This document shows, in pieces, positions 1-7,174 of a DNA stretch of 10,680 nt. The DNA is from CAYUJH01 sp964394585. GTDB lineage: Bacteria; Bacteroidota; Bacteroidia; Cytophagales; Flammeovirgaceae. The translations under genes and the position numbers were made by a program. The notes under the pieces are model-generated. The model worked only from the letters and a program-made list of their open reading frames with translations. It was not told the DNA's origin and ran no database searches. Positions within the stretch are counted from its first letter, which is position 1. Every line of letters begins with the position of its first letter. The stretch covers positions 1 to 10,680 of the forward strand of contig CAYMYI010000131.1 of the NCBI GenBank assembly GCA_964394585.1. The letters run 5' to 3'.

Positions 1-1
1 A

Positions 2-781
2 GATGGTGCTCGTTTAGCCGCAACACCTACAAACTTTGGAAATCTTACGCAACGTGGAGTGTTTGAAAGTGCTTTGTCTGATAGCTTACAAGCAGGTGCA
101 TTAGAAGATGTTGCCTTCAATCTTTCTCTTAACATACCCGACCCAGCCTTAGCATCCAATCAAATAGAATTTACGCTTACCTCTGCTATTGAAACCAACG
201 ATGAAATTGTAGTACACTTGGCGGTAGTAGAACACGAAATTATCATGACTGAGGCAACGCCTAATGGGCAAACACGCTTCGAATGGGTATTGCGCTCACT
301 GAATCCTTCTGGGGGAACTAGCTTCCAAGGAGTAAGTTGGCAGCCCGGCAGTTCGCAAACTCGGCAAGCCGAGTGGTCGGTGCCCCTCATCGAGCCTAAT
401 GAAAACTTAGTTGTGATTGGTTTTGTACAAAATAATGCAACAAAGGAAATCTATCAGGCGGTGTACGAAGTGCCTGAGGGAATTCCGAGTATAGTGTTAG
501 GCGATGAGTCGCTAGTACCCGAAGCTCTTCAAACCGTTGATTTATACCCTAACCCTGCCAGCGAAACAACATATGTGCGTTTTAGCCAATCTTTACCAGA
601 AACGCATACATGGGTATTGTTCAACACCCAAGGGCAGCAGGTACAGCAGGGAGAAATTCTGGCAGGGGATAATGGTTTTGCCATCGATGTTAGCCAACTG
701 CCTACCGGGCTGTACCATGTGCAAATTGGGAAGCCGGGTAGTTATCTTATTTACAAGAAAATAATAGTAGGAAAGCGATAG
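2..781 (+). CDS. Secreted protein with C-terminal T9SS type A sorting domain (5' end outside window)
   Basis: The reading frame is open from base 2 to the TAG at 779-781, so the gene starts before the window; the GTG at 59 is only an internal codon. The last ~80 residues form a type IX secretion sorting domain. They start at a VDLYPNPAS motif, run through alternating hydrophobic strands and an LPTGLYHVQI segment, and end with a basic tail (IIVGKR). In the family this domain directs export across the outer membrane and is usually removed or anchored at the surface. The preceding part contains IVVHLAVVEHEI, a VLR segment, and VIGFVQNN followed by KEIYQAVYEVP. This recalls the C-terminal half of Omp28-related secreted proteins, but that match is from memory and tentative. 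No catalytic motif is visible in this part. A long hairpin follows the stop, consistent with the end of a transcript. Confidence 0.9.
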   Translation, partial: DGARLAATPTNFGNLTQRGVFESALSDSLQAGALEDVAFNLSLNIPDPALASNQIEFTLTSAIETNDEIVVHLAVVEHEIIMTEATPNGQTRFEWVLRSLNPSGGTSFQGVSWQPGSSQTRQAEWSVPLIEPNENLVVIGFVQNNATKEIYQAVYEVPEGIPSIVLGDESLVPEALQTVDLYPNPASETTYVRFSQSLPETHTWVLFNTQGQQVQQGEILAGDNGFAIDVSQLPTGLYHVQIGKPGSYLIYKKIIVGKR

Positions 782-818
782 GTTTCTGAAACACCTTTTG
801 CCATAGTTAGTTTTGAAA

Positions 819-868
819 GAAACCCATAGCAAATTACTACCTAGTGTAGTAGGGTTGCTGTGGGTTTC
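819..868 (+). terminator. Long two-tier hairpin after the T9SS cargo gene
   Basis: GAAACCCATAGCAA (819-832) pairs with TTGCTGTGGGTTTC (855-868) over 14 positions with one G-T wobble. Inside it, TACTAC (835-840) pairs with GTAGTA (846-851) around a CTAGT loop. There is no T-run directly at the base; the nearest is 888-899, after a small CGC/GCG hairpin. It lies 38 bp after the stop codon and is probably a terminator or a transcript-end stabilising structure. Confidence 0.6.
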
Positions 869-921
869 AGCGCTTTGGCGTTAAGAGGTTTCTTTTTTTC
901 GCTATTTCAGCGGAAAACTTC

Positions 922-929
922 TATTTTTG
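922..929 (+). promoter_or_regulatory. Bacteroidota -7 promoter box for the E2 gene
   Basis: TATTTTTG is an exact match to the TAnnTTTG -7 element used by the primary sigma factor of Bacteroidota. A TTCG (898-901), three of four matches to the -33 TTTG element, lies 20 bp upstream. Transcription would start about 35 bp before the ATG at 971. The box falls between the upstream hairpin and the gene, where a promoter is expected. Confidence 0.55.
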
Positions 930-970
930 ATTATCATTCAAGCATACATAAATCCTATCTAAAATAGACT

Positions 971-2626
971 ATGGCAGAAGTAATTAGAATGCCGAAAATG
1001 AGCGATACCATGGAAGAAGGTGTGATTGCCTCTTGGTTGGTAAAGGTTGGCGACGAAGTTTCTTCAGGCGATGTACTTGCCGAAGTAGAAACCGATAAAG
1101 CGACCATGGAGCTCGAAAGCTATGAAGACGGCGTAATCCTACACATTGGTGTACAAGAGAAAGAAGCAGTTCCCGTAAATGGCATCATCGCCATCATCGG
1201 AGAAGAAGGAGAAGATTTTAGCCAGTTGCTGCAACAAAATGGAAGTACCAACGGCGCTTCAAATACCGAAAGTACTGAACCTATTGAAACAACCGAAGAG
1301 GTTACCGAAAGCGATGTGGATGTTTCAAATATTCCGGCTTCTGTGATTCGGATGCCGAAAATGAGCGATACCATGGAAGAAGGCGTGATTGCCTCATGGC
1401 AAGTAAAAGTAGGTGATTCAGTTTCCTCGGGTGATATTCTTGCCGAAGTAGAAACCGATAAAGCAACCATGGAGCTTGAGAGTTACGAAGATGGAACCAT
1501 TCTGTATATCGGTGTAGAAGCGGGCAACTCAGTGCCGATTGACGGGATTATCGCTATAATTGGCGAAGAGGGTACCGACTTCCAACCTTTATTGGCAGCA
1601 GAAAAACAGCCTAAAAAGCAAGCTGAAACGCCAAAAGAAACAGCCAATAATGAAGCAACTTCTTCGGCTTCAACATCAACTGCAGCACCTCAAGCATCGG
1701 CTGCCGAGCCAAAGGTTTCTTCGCAAACATCAAGTGGACGTATTAAAGCATCGCCGCTTGCCAAAAAGATGGCCGCAGAAAAAGGCTACGACCTCAGCCA
1801 AATTAAAGGCACAGGCGAAAACGGCCGCATTGTAAAGCGCGATATCGAAAACTATCAGCCAAGTGCAGCGCCCCAGCCGCAAGCCAAGGCAAGCACAGAA
1901 TCTGGCAAAGCAACTATTGCGATTCCATCTGTACCGCTAGGCGAAGAAAGCTTCACTGAAGCGCCTGTTTCACAAATGCGTAAAACCATTGCTCGCCGTT
2001 TGGCAGATAGCAAGTTTACGGCGCCTCATTTCTACCTTACCATGGAAATCGACATGGACAAGGTGGTGGCAGCCCGCAAAAGCATGAACGAAATTGCTCC
2101 TGTAAAAATCTCGTTTAATGATATCGTCATTAAAGCAACAGCCGCAGCATTACGCCAGCATCCTAAAGTAAATGCCTCGTGGTTAGGCGATAAAATTCGC
2201 TACAATCAGCACATACATATTGGCGTAGCAGTAGCCGTTGACGAAGGCCTACTAGTACCTGTAGTTCGCTTTGCTGACCAAAAACCCATTTCTCAGATTT
2301 CTGCCGAAGTAAAAGAACTAGGCGGCAAAGCCCGTGATAAAAAACTTCAGCCTTCCGATTGGGAAGGGAACACCTTTACCATTTCTAACTTAGGAATGTT
2401 TGGAATTGAGGAATTTACAGCGATTATTAATCCGCCGGATGCTTGTATCATGGCAGTAGGTGGAATCAAACAGGTACCCGTAGTGCGCGAAGGCGAAATC
2501 AAAGTGGGGAATGTAATGAAGGTTACCCTATCCTGCGATCACCGCGTGGTCGATGGTGCGGTAGGCTCAGCATTTTTGCAGACCTTTAAACAGTTATTGG
2601 AAGATCCTGTCAGAATTCTCATCTAA
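971..2626 (+). CDS. Dihydrolipoamide acetyltransferase, E2 of pyruvate dehydrogenase, with two lipoyl domains
   Basis: This 551-residue protein transfers the acyl group from lipoyl-lysine to CoA in a 2-oxoacid dehydrogenase complex, most likely pyruvate dehydrogenase. Two lipoyl domains cover about residues 4-80 and 125-201; each carries an ETDKATMELES motif with the lipoylated lysine at K43 and K164. Linkers rich in Thr, Ser, Ala and Pro follow. A peripheral-subunit-binding domain lies at about 258-295 (ASPLAKKMAAEKG, then GTGENGRIVKRDI). The catalytic acyltransferase domain runs from about 330 to the end, with the SCDHRVVDGA active-site motif (H524, D528). The domain order and length match PDH-type E2 proteins. 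No E1 or E3 gene is adjacent, so the subunit set must be encoded elsewhere. Branched-chain or 2-oxoglutarate specificity cannot be fully excluded, but the dual lipoyl architecture favours pyruvate. The ATG at 971 starts directly at the first lipoyl domain and is secure. Confidence 0.95.
   Translation: MAEVIRMPKMSDTMEEGVIASWLVKVGDEVSSGDVLAEVETDKATMELESYEDGVILHIGVQEKEAVPVNGIIAIIGEEGEDFSQLLQQNGSTNGASNTESTEPIETTEEVTESDVDVSNIPASVIRMPKMSDTMEEGVIASWQVKVGDSVSSGDILAEVETDKATMELESYEDGTILYIGVEAGNSVPIDGIIAIIGEEGTDFQPLLAAEKQPKKQAETPKETANNEATSSASTSTAAPQASAAEPKVSSQTSSGRIKASPLAKKMAAEKGYDLSQIKGTGENGRIVKRDIENYQPSAAPQPQAKASTESGKATIAIPSVPLGEESFTEAPVSQMRKTIARRLADSKFTAPHFYLTMEIDMDKVVAARKSMNEIAPVKISFNDIVIKATAAALRQHPKVNASWLGDKIRYNQHIHIGVAVAVDEGLLVPVVRFADQKPISQISAEVKELGGKARDKKLQPSDWEGNTFTISNLGMFGIEEFTAIINPPDACIMAVGGIKQVPVVREGEIKVGNVMKVTLSCDHRVVDGAVGSAFLQTFKQLLEDPVRILI
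980..1573 (+). repeat. Tandem duplication of the lipoyl-domain coding segment inside the E2 gene
   Basis: Codons 4-80 (980-1210) recur as codons 125-201 (1343-1573) at a constant offset of 363 bp. By hand alignment 65 of 77 residues are identical. Long stretches match at the DNA level, for example the segment beginning ATGCCGAAAATGAGCGATAC at 989 and 1352. The linker between the copies (about 1211-1342) is acidic and Thr/Ser/Glu-rich. Multiple lipoyl domains are normal in E2 proteins; the closeness of the two copies suggests recent duplication or ongoing gene conversion. Confidence 0.85.
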
Positions 2627-2649
2627 GCCATACGATAAAAATCCATAGC

Positions 2650-2686
2650 AAAGAGGGCTGTTCTGACAAAGGGCAGTCTTTTTTCA
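2650..2686 (+). terminator. Probable intrinsic terminator after the E2 gene
   Basis: AAAGA (2650-2654) pairs with TCTTT (2677-2681) and CTGTT (2658-2662) pairs with GGCAG (2672-2676), with a GGG bulge on the left arm, followed by a run of T. The stem is imperfect and contains G-T pairs, so confidence is moderate. It sits 24 bp after the stop codon. Confidence 0.5.
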
Positions 2687-2693
2687 TTTTTTC

Positions 2694-2701
2694 TAGTTTT
2701 A
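2694..2701 (+). promoter_or_regulatory. Possible -7 box for asd
   Basis: TAGTTTTA matches TAnnTTTG at every defined position except the last. It lies 29 bp before the asd ATG and just after the E2 terminator. No clear -33 TTTG is present at the right distance, so this is only a candidate. Confidence 0.3.
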
Positions 2702-2730
2702 TGTTTTCACCCTTTAATTAATCAAATACC

Positions 2731-3723
2731 ATGAAACTTGCAGTAGTGGGCGCTACCGGTTTGGTAGGCAAAGAAGTCTTAAAAGTGCTTGAAGAACGGA
2801 ATTTTCCTGTGGAAACCCTGATCCCGGTAGCATCGCAGCGCTCCGTAGGAACTTCAATTGCGTTTGCAGGAAAAAACTATACCGTAGTAAGTATGGATGA
2901 CGCTATCGCTCTGAAACCCGATGTTGCTATTTTTTCAGCAGGCGGGAGCACCTCCCTCGAACATGCCCCTCGATTTGCCGAAGTAGGGACGTTCGTAATC
3001 GATAATTCATCGGCATGGCGGATGCACCCCGATCATAAGCTCATCGTTCCTGAAATTAATGCGAACACATTAACCGCCTTCGACAAAATCATTGCAAACC
3101 CAAATTGTTCTACCATTCAGATGGTATTGGTGTTAGCCCCTTTGCATAAGCGTTACACCATCAAACGAGTAGTAGTTGCTACGTACCAATCTGTAACTGG
3201 TACGGGTAAGGCTGCTGTTGACCAACTAATGAACGAACGAAAAGGTATAGAAGGTGAAATGGCATATCCGTACCCGATAGACCTCAACGTGATTCCTCAT
3301 ATTGATGTATTTTTCGAAAACGGATACACCAAAGAGGAAATGAAAATGGTAAACGAAACCAAGAAAATTCTGAACGACGACGCCGTAGCGGTAACAGCGA
3401 CTGCCGTGCGTATCCCTACGATTGGTGGGCACTCTGAAGCAGTCAATATTGAATTTGCCAACGAGTTTGAACTAACCGAAGTCCGCAGCATTTTAGAGCG
3501 CACAGAAGGTGTGGTTGTGGTAGATAATCCTGAAAAGTTAGAATACCCTATGCCCATTAATGCACATGGGAAAGACGATACCTTTGTAGGACGTATACGC
3601 CGCGACGAAACTCAGCCCAACACACTAAACTTGTGGATTGTAGCAGATAATTTACGGAAAGGAGCGGCTACCAATGCCGTTCAAATTGCCGAGTATGTAC
3701 AACGCGAAATCTTGGTGAGCTAA
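2731..3723 (+). CDS. asd: Aspartate-semialdehyde dehydrogenase
   Basis: This 330-residue enzyme reduces aspartyl phosphate to aspartate semialdehyde with NADPH, the branch point to lysine/diaminopimelate, threonine and methionine. The N-terminal NADP-binding loop is GATGLVGKEV (residues 8-17). The catalytic cysteine is C126 in NPNCSTIQ. A TYQSVTGTGKAA segment (151-162) contains the conserved glutamine Q153. RIPTIGGHSEAV (227-238) supplies the substrate-binding arginine R227 and the acid/base histidine H234. The C-terminal VADNLRKGAATNAVQIAE motif is also present. Length and motifs are standard for the bacterial family, so the gene looks intact. The ATG at 2731 directly precedes the nucleotide-binding strand and leaves no room for another start. 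The gene stands alone, bounded by a terminator on each side, and converges on glmS. Confidence 0.97.
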   Translation: MKLAVVGATGLVGKEVLKVLEERNFPVETLIPVASQRSVGTSIAFAGKNYTVVSMDDAIALKPDVAIFSAGGSTSLEHAPRFAEVGTFVIDNSSAWRMHPDHKLIVPEINANTLTAFDKIIANPNCSTIQMVLVLAPLHKRYTIKRVVVATYQSVTGTGKAAVDQLMNERKGIEGEMAYPYPIDLNVIPHIDVFFENGYTKEEMKMVNETKKILNDDAVAVTATAVRIPTIGGHSEAVNIEFANEFELTEVRSILERTEGVVVVDNPEKLEYPMPINAHGKDDTFVGRIRRDETQPNTLNLWIVADNLRKGAATNAVQIAEYVQREILVS

Positions 3724-3755
3724 CTGTAAAAAAAAGATGGTTGAATAAATCCATG

Positions 3756-3792
3756 AAAAACCCTCACTATTTAATTTATAGTGAGGGTTTTT
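3756..3792. terminator. Strong bidirectional terminator between asd and glmS
   Basis: AAAAACCCTCACTAT (3756-3770) and ATAGTGAGGGTTTTT (3778-3792) form a perfect 15-bp stem around a 7-base loop. A T-run follows the stem on the plus strand and another on the minus strand. It lies between the convergent stops of asd (3723) and glmS (3806), so it can end transcripts from both sides. Confidence 0.92.
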
Positions 3793-3805
3793 TTGTTAAA
3801 GATGA

Positions 3806-5647
3806 TTATTCTACCGTAACCGATTTTGCCAAATTACGGGGTTGGTCCACATTGCAGCCTCGCATCAGGGCGATGTGGTAGGCAAGGAGTTGCAATGGGA
3901 TAACGGCAACCATTGGCATGAGAGTCTCGTGAACATCCGGTACTTCTAATACATAATCAACCATTTTAGGAATGAGCGCGTCGCCTTCGGTAACCACAGC
4001 GATTACCTCGCCTTTTCGCGCTTTTACTTCTTGAATGTTTGATACAATCTTGTCGTATGATTTGTCGCGTGTAGCAATAAACACCACCGGCATGGCTTCA
4101 TCAATCAGGGCGATAGGGCCGTGTTTCATTTCCGCAGCCGGATAGCCTTCCGCATGGATGTAGGAAATCTCCTTTAGTTTTAGGGCTCCTTCGAGCGCAA
4201 CCGGGAAGTTATACCCCCTACCTAAGTATAAGAAGTTGGTAGCATTTTTAAACTTAGTAGCAATTTTTTCTACCTTATCGTTAAGTTTAAGGCATTTTTC
4301 TACTAAAACTGGTACTTGGTCGAGCGATTTGAGCAAGTCCATATATTGGTTGTGCGAAAGTGTTTGCCGCTTTTTAGCAAGCATGAGCGCCATTAGGGTA
4401 AGCACAGTAAGCTGCGCTGTGAACGCTTTGGTGCTTGCCACCCCAATTTCGGGACCTGCATGTGTATAAGCACCTTCGTGCGAAGCACGGGCAATCGAAG
4501 AACCCACAACGTTGCAAATCCCTAAAATAACAGCACCTTTCGATTTTGCCAGTTCGATAGCCGCCAGGGTGTCGGCTGTTTCTCCGGATTGCGAAATGGC
4601 AATGACTACATCCCCTTTGTTGACAATCGGGTTGCGATACCGAAACTCCGAGGCATACTCTACTTCCACAGGAATACGAGTTAGCTCTTCGATGATGTAC
4701 TCTGCCACCAGTCCGGCATGCCACGAAGTACCACAACCGAGAATGATGATTCGAGGAGCATTGAGCAAATCGGGCAAGTATTTCTGAATACCTCCCAATG
4801 CGGCGTGTTCGCTACTTACTACCAAACGCCCACGTAGGCAATCTTGAATCGATTTAGGCTGCTCGAAAATTTCTTTCAGCATAAAATGGTCGTAGCCCCC
4901 TTTCTCGATAGCCTCTAACTCCATATCAAGCGTAAAAATGTAAGGATTGAGGCGTACGGCATCGAGGTTGAGTACCTGCAACTGCTTATCGCGAATTACC
5001 GCGATTTCTTCATCGTTCAAATACACAACATCTTTGGTGTATTCGATAATTGGGGTAGCATCTGAGGCTAAGAAAAACTCCGAGTTATCTTTCCCCACAC
5101 CAATTACGAGAGGGCTACCTTTGCGGGCAGCAATCAACTGATTTGGGTTTTCGAGGGAAAGAATCACGATGGCATAGGCACCTATAACTTGGGTCATCGC
5201 TAGGCGCACCGCTTCTTCTAACGAACATTTATGATCTTTTTGAATTTCTTCAATAAAATGGATGAAAACTTCAGAGTCAGTTTCGCTTTCAAATTGGTGA
5301 CCCCGTTGCTCTAAATCTTTTTTGAGTGTTGTATAGTTTTCGATAATTCCGTTGTGGATAATCGCAAGCTTTTTATCGGAAGAGTAATGCGGATGGGCGT
5401 TCACATCGTTAGGTTCGCCGTGAGTAGCCCAACGAGTATGTCCTATTCCCACGGTGCAGTGCAGGTCTTCACCCTCAAGGAGCTTTTCGAGCTCGGCTAC
5501 CTTGCCTTGTTTCTTAAAAATATTGACTCCTCCGTTAATTAGGGCAATACCAGCGCTATCATATCCACGGTATTCCAACCGTTTGAGCCCTTTCAGTAAA
5601 ATATCGCTAGCTTTTCGGTCGCCAACGTAACCAACTATTCCACACAT
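3806..5647 (-). CDS. glmS: Glutamine--fructose-6-phosphate aminotransferase (isomerizing)
   Basis: This 613-residue enzyme makes glucosamine 6-phosphate from fructose 6-phosphate and glutamine, the first step to UDP-GlcNAc for peptidoglycan and LPS. The N-terminal class II glutaminase domain (about 2-220) has the nucleophile C2 in MCGIVGY, then TRWATHG (71-77), the HNGIIENY segment with N99-G100, and D124. Two sugar-isomerase (SIS) domains follow. The first (about 290-420) contains LGCGTSWHAG and ISQSGETADT. The second (about 465-600) contains LKEISYIHAEG and EMKHGPIALI. The C-terminal DQPRNLAKSVTVE places the catalytic lysine at K608. All key residues are present. The ATG at 5645-5647 is fixed because Cys must be residue 2. 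A terminator separates the gene from DUF4270 upstream, so it probably has its own promoter, although no exact TAnnTTTG box is visible in 5648-5735. No glmS ribozyme was recognised. Confidence 0.98.
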   Translation of the reverse strand: MCGIVGYVGDRKASDILLKGLKRLEYRGYDSAGIALINGGVNIFKKQGKVAELEKLLEGEDLHCTVGIGHTRWATHGEPNDVNAHPHYSSDKKLAIIHNGIIENYTTLKKDLEQRGHQFESETDSEVFIHFIEEIQKDHKCSLEEAVRLAMTQVIGAYAIVILSLENPNQLIAARKGSPLVIGVGKDNSEFFLASDATPIIEYTKDVVYLNDEEIAVIRDKQLQVLNLDAVRLNPYIFTLDMELEAIEKGGYDHFMLKEIFEQPKSIQDCLRGRLVVSSEHAALGGIQKYLPDLLNAPRIIILGCGTSWHAGLVAEYIIEELTRIPVEVEYASEFRYRNPIVNKGDVVIAISQSGETADTLAAIELAKSKGAVILGICNVVGSSIARASHEGAYTHAGPEIGVASTKAFTAQLTVLTLMALMLAKKRQTLSHNQYMDLLKSLDQVPVLVEKCLKLNDKVEKIATKFKNATNFLYLGRGYNFPVALEGALKLKEISYIHAEGYPAAEMKHGPIALIDEAMPVVFIATRDKSYDKIVSNIQEVKARKGEVIAVVTEGDALIPKMVDYVLEVPDVHETLMPMVAVIPLQLLAYHIALMRGCNVDQPRNLAKSVTVE

Positions 5648-5728
5648 AAATTAAGCGTTAGGTTAGGGTAATAATGCCTCCATGGCAGCGTATTTTCAGG
5701 CGAAGGCAGTCAAGCAGGTACACACTGA

Positions 5729-5778
5729 AAATAAAATGGTCAAGCTGTCAGTATTTCTTGTATGACAATCTTGACCAT
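5729..5778 (-). terminator. Hairpin terminator after the DUF4270 gene
   Basis: ATGGTCAAG (5736-5744) pairs perfectly with CTTGACCAT (5770-5778). A nested TGTCA (5746-5750) pairs with TGACA (5763-5767). Read on the minus strand, the stem is followed by TTTATTTTC, a terminator-like T-tract. It lies 26 bp after the DUF4270 stop and about 90 bp before the glmS start. The rest of 5648-5803 shows no gene and would hold the glmS promoter and leader. Confidence 0.75.
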
Positions 5779-5803
5779 TAGTTTTACAAAATCTTCACCA
5801 AAA

Positions 5804-7174
5804 TTATTCCTGGCTATCGAGGATGGTGTAATACACCCGAAGTTCCATAGATGGATTGGTAGGGTGTTCAGGGTCGGCAATAATCACATGGTTGACCGCT
5901 TCTTTTTCCTGCGTAGGAGATAGCGACAAGAATATGCCCGTATTGGGTTCATTGCCATCAATTAAACTTTGAATATACGAAGTGATTCGGATAGGAGGAT
6001 ACATCCTGCCCGCAGTATTGTATTGCGAAACGGCCGCTTCATTAAACGAAAGCTCCTTTCCTATAAAGTTGCCCGGTATTCCTTCTTCCGTTGCTTTTTT
6101 CAGAAATACCGAAAAGGGAGGAAGTTTAAACGGATCGGTATTCAGTTCGTCCACAGGGCGAAAGAATAGCTCAGCTCGGTTCACTAAAATGCGTTGCCCA
6201 TCTCCTAAACTCGTTAAATGCGGAAAACGAATCAGCGTGGTAATACCAGTACCTGCTTGAAGCATGCACTCGTGGTTGGTTTGCGAAGTAGGAATGGACT
6301 CTCCTCGTTCTAAGTTTTTGATATTTAGCGCGTTGTTCAAGTCAGCATCGACAAAGTGAAACCCTCTACCAAATGTAAATCGGAAGGTGCGTGGAGCGAG
6401 TGTATCGGCAGAAGGTGTGCGATAATGTAGCGTAATAAACGAGCGAGCACCGGAAGGATCGAAGCCAATCACAGACTGCGTAGCAGGGCTTATGGCTTGT
6501 AGCCGAATCCCTTTCACAAACTCTGCAAAACTAGCTTGGTCAGCCAATTCGGGTTCACCGCCTTTGTTAAGCAATTTTTGCCCCCAAGCATCGGAAAGCC
6601 TGAAGGTAACAAAGTTGAGGGAATCGCGCCCGGGAGCATACGTAAATTCGCCAATTTGCTCACCTATACCATCGATAGTATCAAAATTATAATATTGTAT
6701 AGTATCGATGGGGTCTGTCAATTCATGAATTTGATACGTTTGCGGTGTAAGTGTATCGCCATAGGTATACTTATACTGCAAGCGCATAGTAATGGAATCG
6801 AACACTGGGCGCTCGCCAAAGTCTAAGTCGGTAGTAATCCCGATAGAAAGCTGGGAATACGCAATAGCAGTCGTATTCCCAAAGCGTTCATCCGATAAAT
6901 TTCCCACCAAAATACTAGCAGTATTGGTGGTGTTAATCGAGTCGAGATACACCACCGAAGATTCAATAGAAAGTGTATCTGTAAAAATGGTATTTAACAC
7001 TTGGCTGCCCTGTAGGTTTAAGCCGATCTGCTCGTTTTCGTCGCAGGCACTCAGGCAAATGCTTGCAAGGCAACTAACCCAAAGCGGAATTCTAGCTAAC
7101 CAGTTCGTTGTAAAGGGTATAGTACGATTCGTGATAGTTTTCGTCTTTTTCAATGGTCTCAATTTTTTCGACAT
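5804..7174 (-). CDS. DUF4270 family lipoprotein, function unknown
   Basis: I recognise this 456-residue protein as a DUF4270 member, a Bacteroidota family without a known biochemical role. From the ATG at 7174 the N-terminus is a long basic stretch rich in K, R and T, then a hydrophobic segment (IPLWVSCLASICLSAC) ending in a lipobox with the lipidated cysteine at C44. The residues after it (DENE) are acidic, resembling the surface-export signal described for some Bacteroidota lipoproteins; outer-surface location is inference. The body is beta-rich, with many Thr/Ser/Asp residues, typical of a secreted all-beta fold. The frame overlaps the preceding gene by 83 bp. Met1 is the only ATG before the signal peptide; TTG codons 6 and 8 are alternative starts. 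No start codon follows the upstream stop before the lipobox, so some overlap is required. It is probably co-transcribed with the glycogen-synthase-like gene. Confidence 0.88.
   Translation of the reverse strand: MSKKLRPLKKTKTITNRTIPFTTNWLARIPLWVSCLASICLSACDENEQIGLNLQGSQVLNTIFTDTLSIESSVVYLDSINTTNTASILVGNLSDERFGNTTAIAYSQLSIGITTDLDFGERPVFDSITMRLQYKYTYGDTLTPQTYQIHELTDPIDTIQYYNFDTIDGIGEQIGEFTYAPGRDSLNFVTFRLSDAWGQKLLNKGGEPELADQASFAEFVKGIRLQAISPATQSVIGFDPSGARSFITLHYRTPSADTLAPRTFRFTFGRGFHFVDADLNNALNIKNLERGESIPTSQTNHECMLQAGTGITTLIRFPHLTSLGDGQRILVNRAELFFRPVDELNTDPFKLPPFSVFLKKATEEGIPGNFIGKELSFNEAAVSQYNTAGRMYPPIRITSYIQSLIDGNEPNTGIFLSLSPTQEKEAVNHVIIADPEHPTNPSMELRVYYTILDSQE

Noticed and set aside
4374..4736. 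A 120-codon minus-strand frame inside glmS
   Set aside because: It lies entirely within the well-supported glmS gene in another frame, and its Cys/Arg-rich translation looks like a shadow.
5648..5735. glmS ribozyme or riboswitch in the glmS leader
   Set aside because: The space left after the DUF4270 terminator is short, no ribozyme-like core was recognised, and that element is known mainly from Firmicutes.
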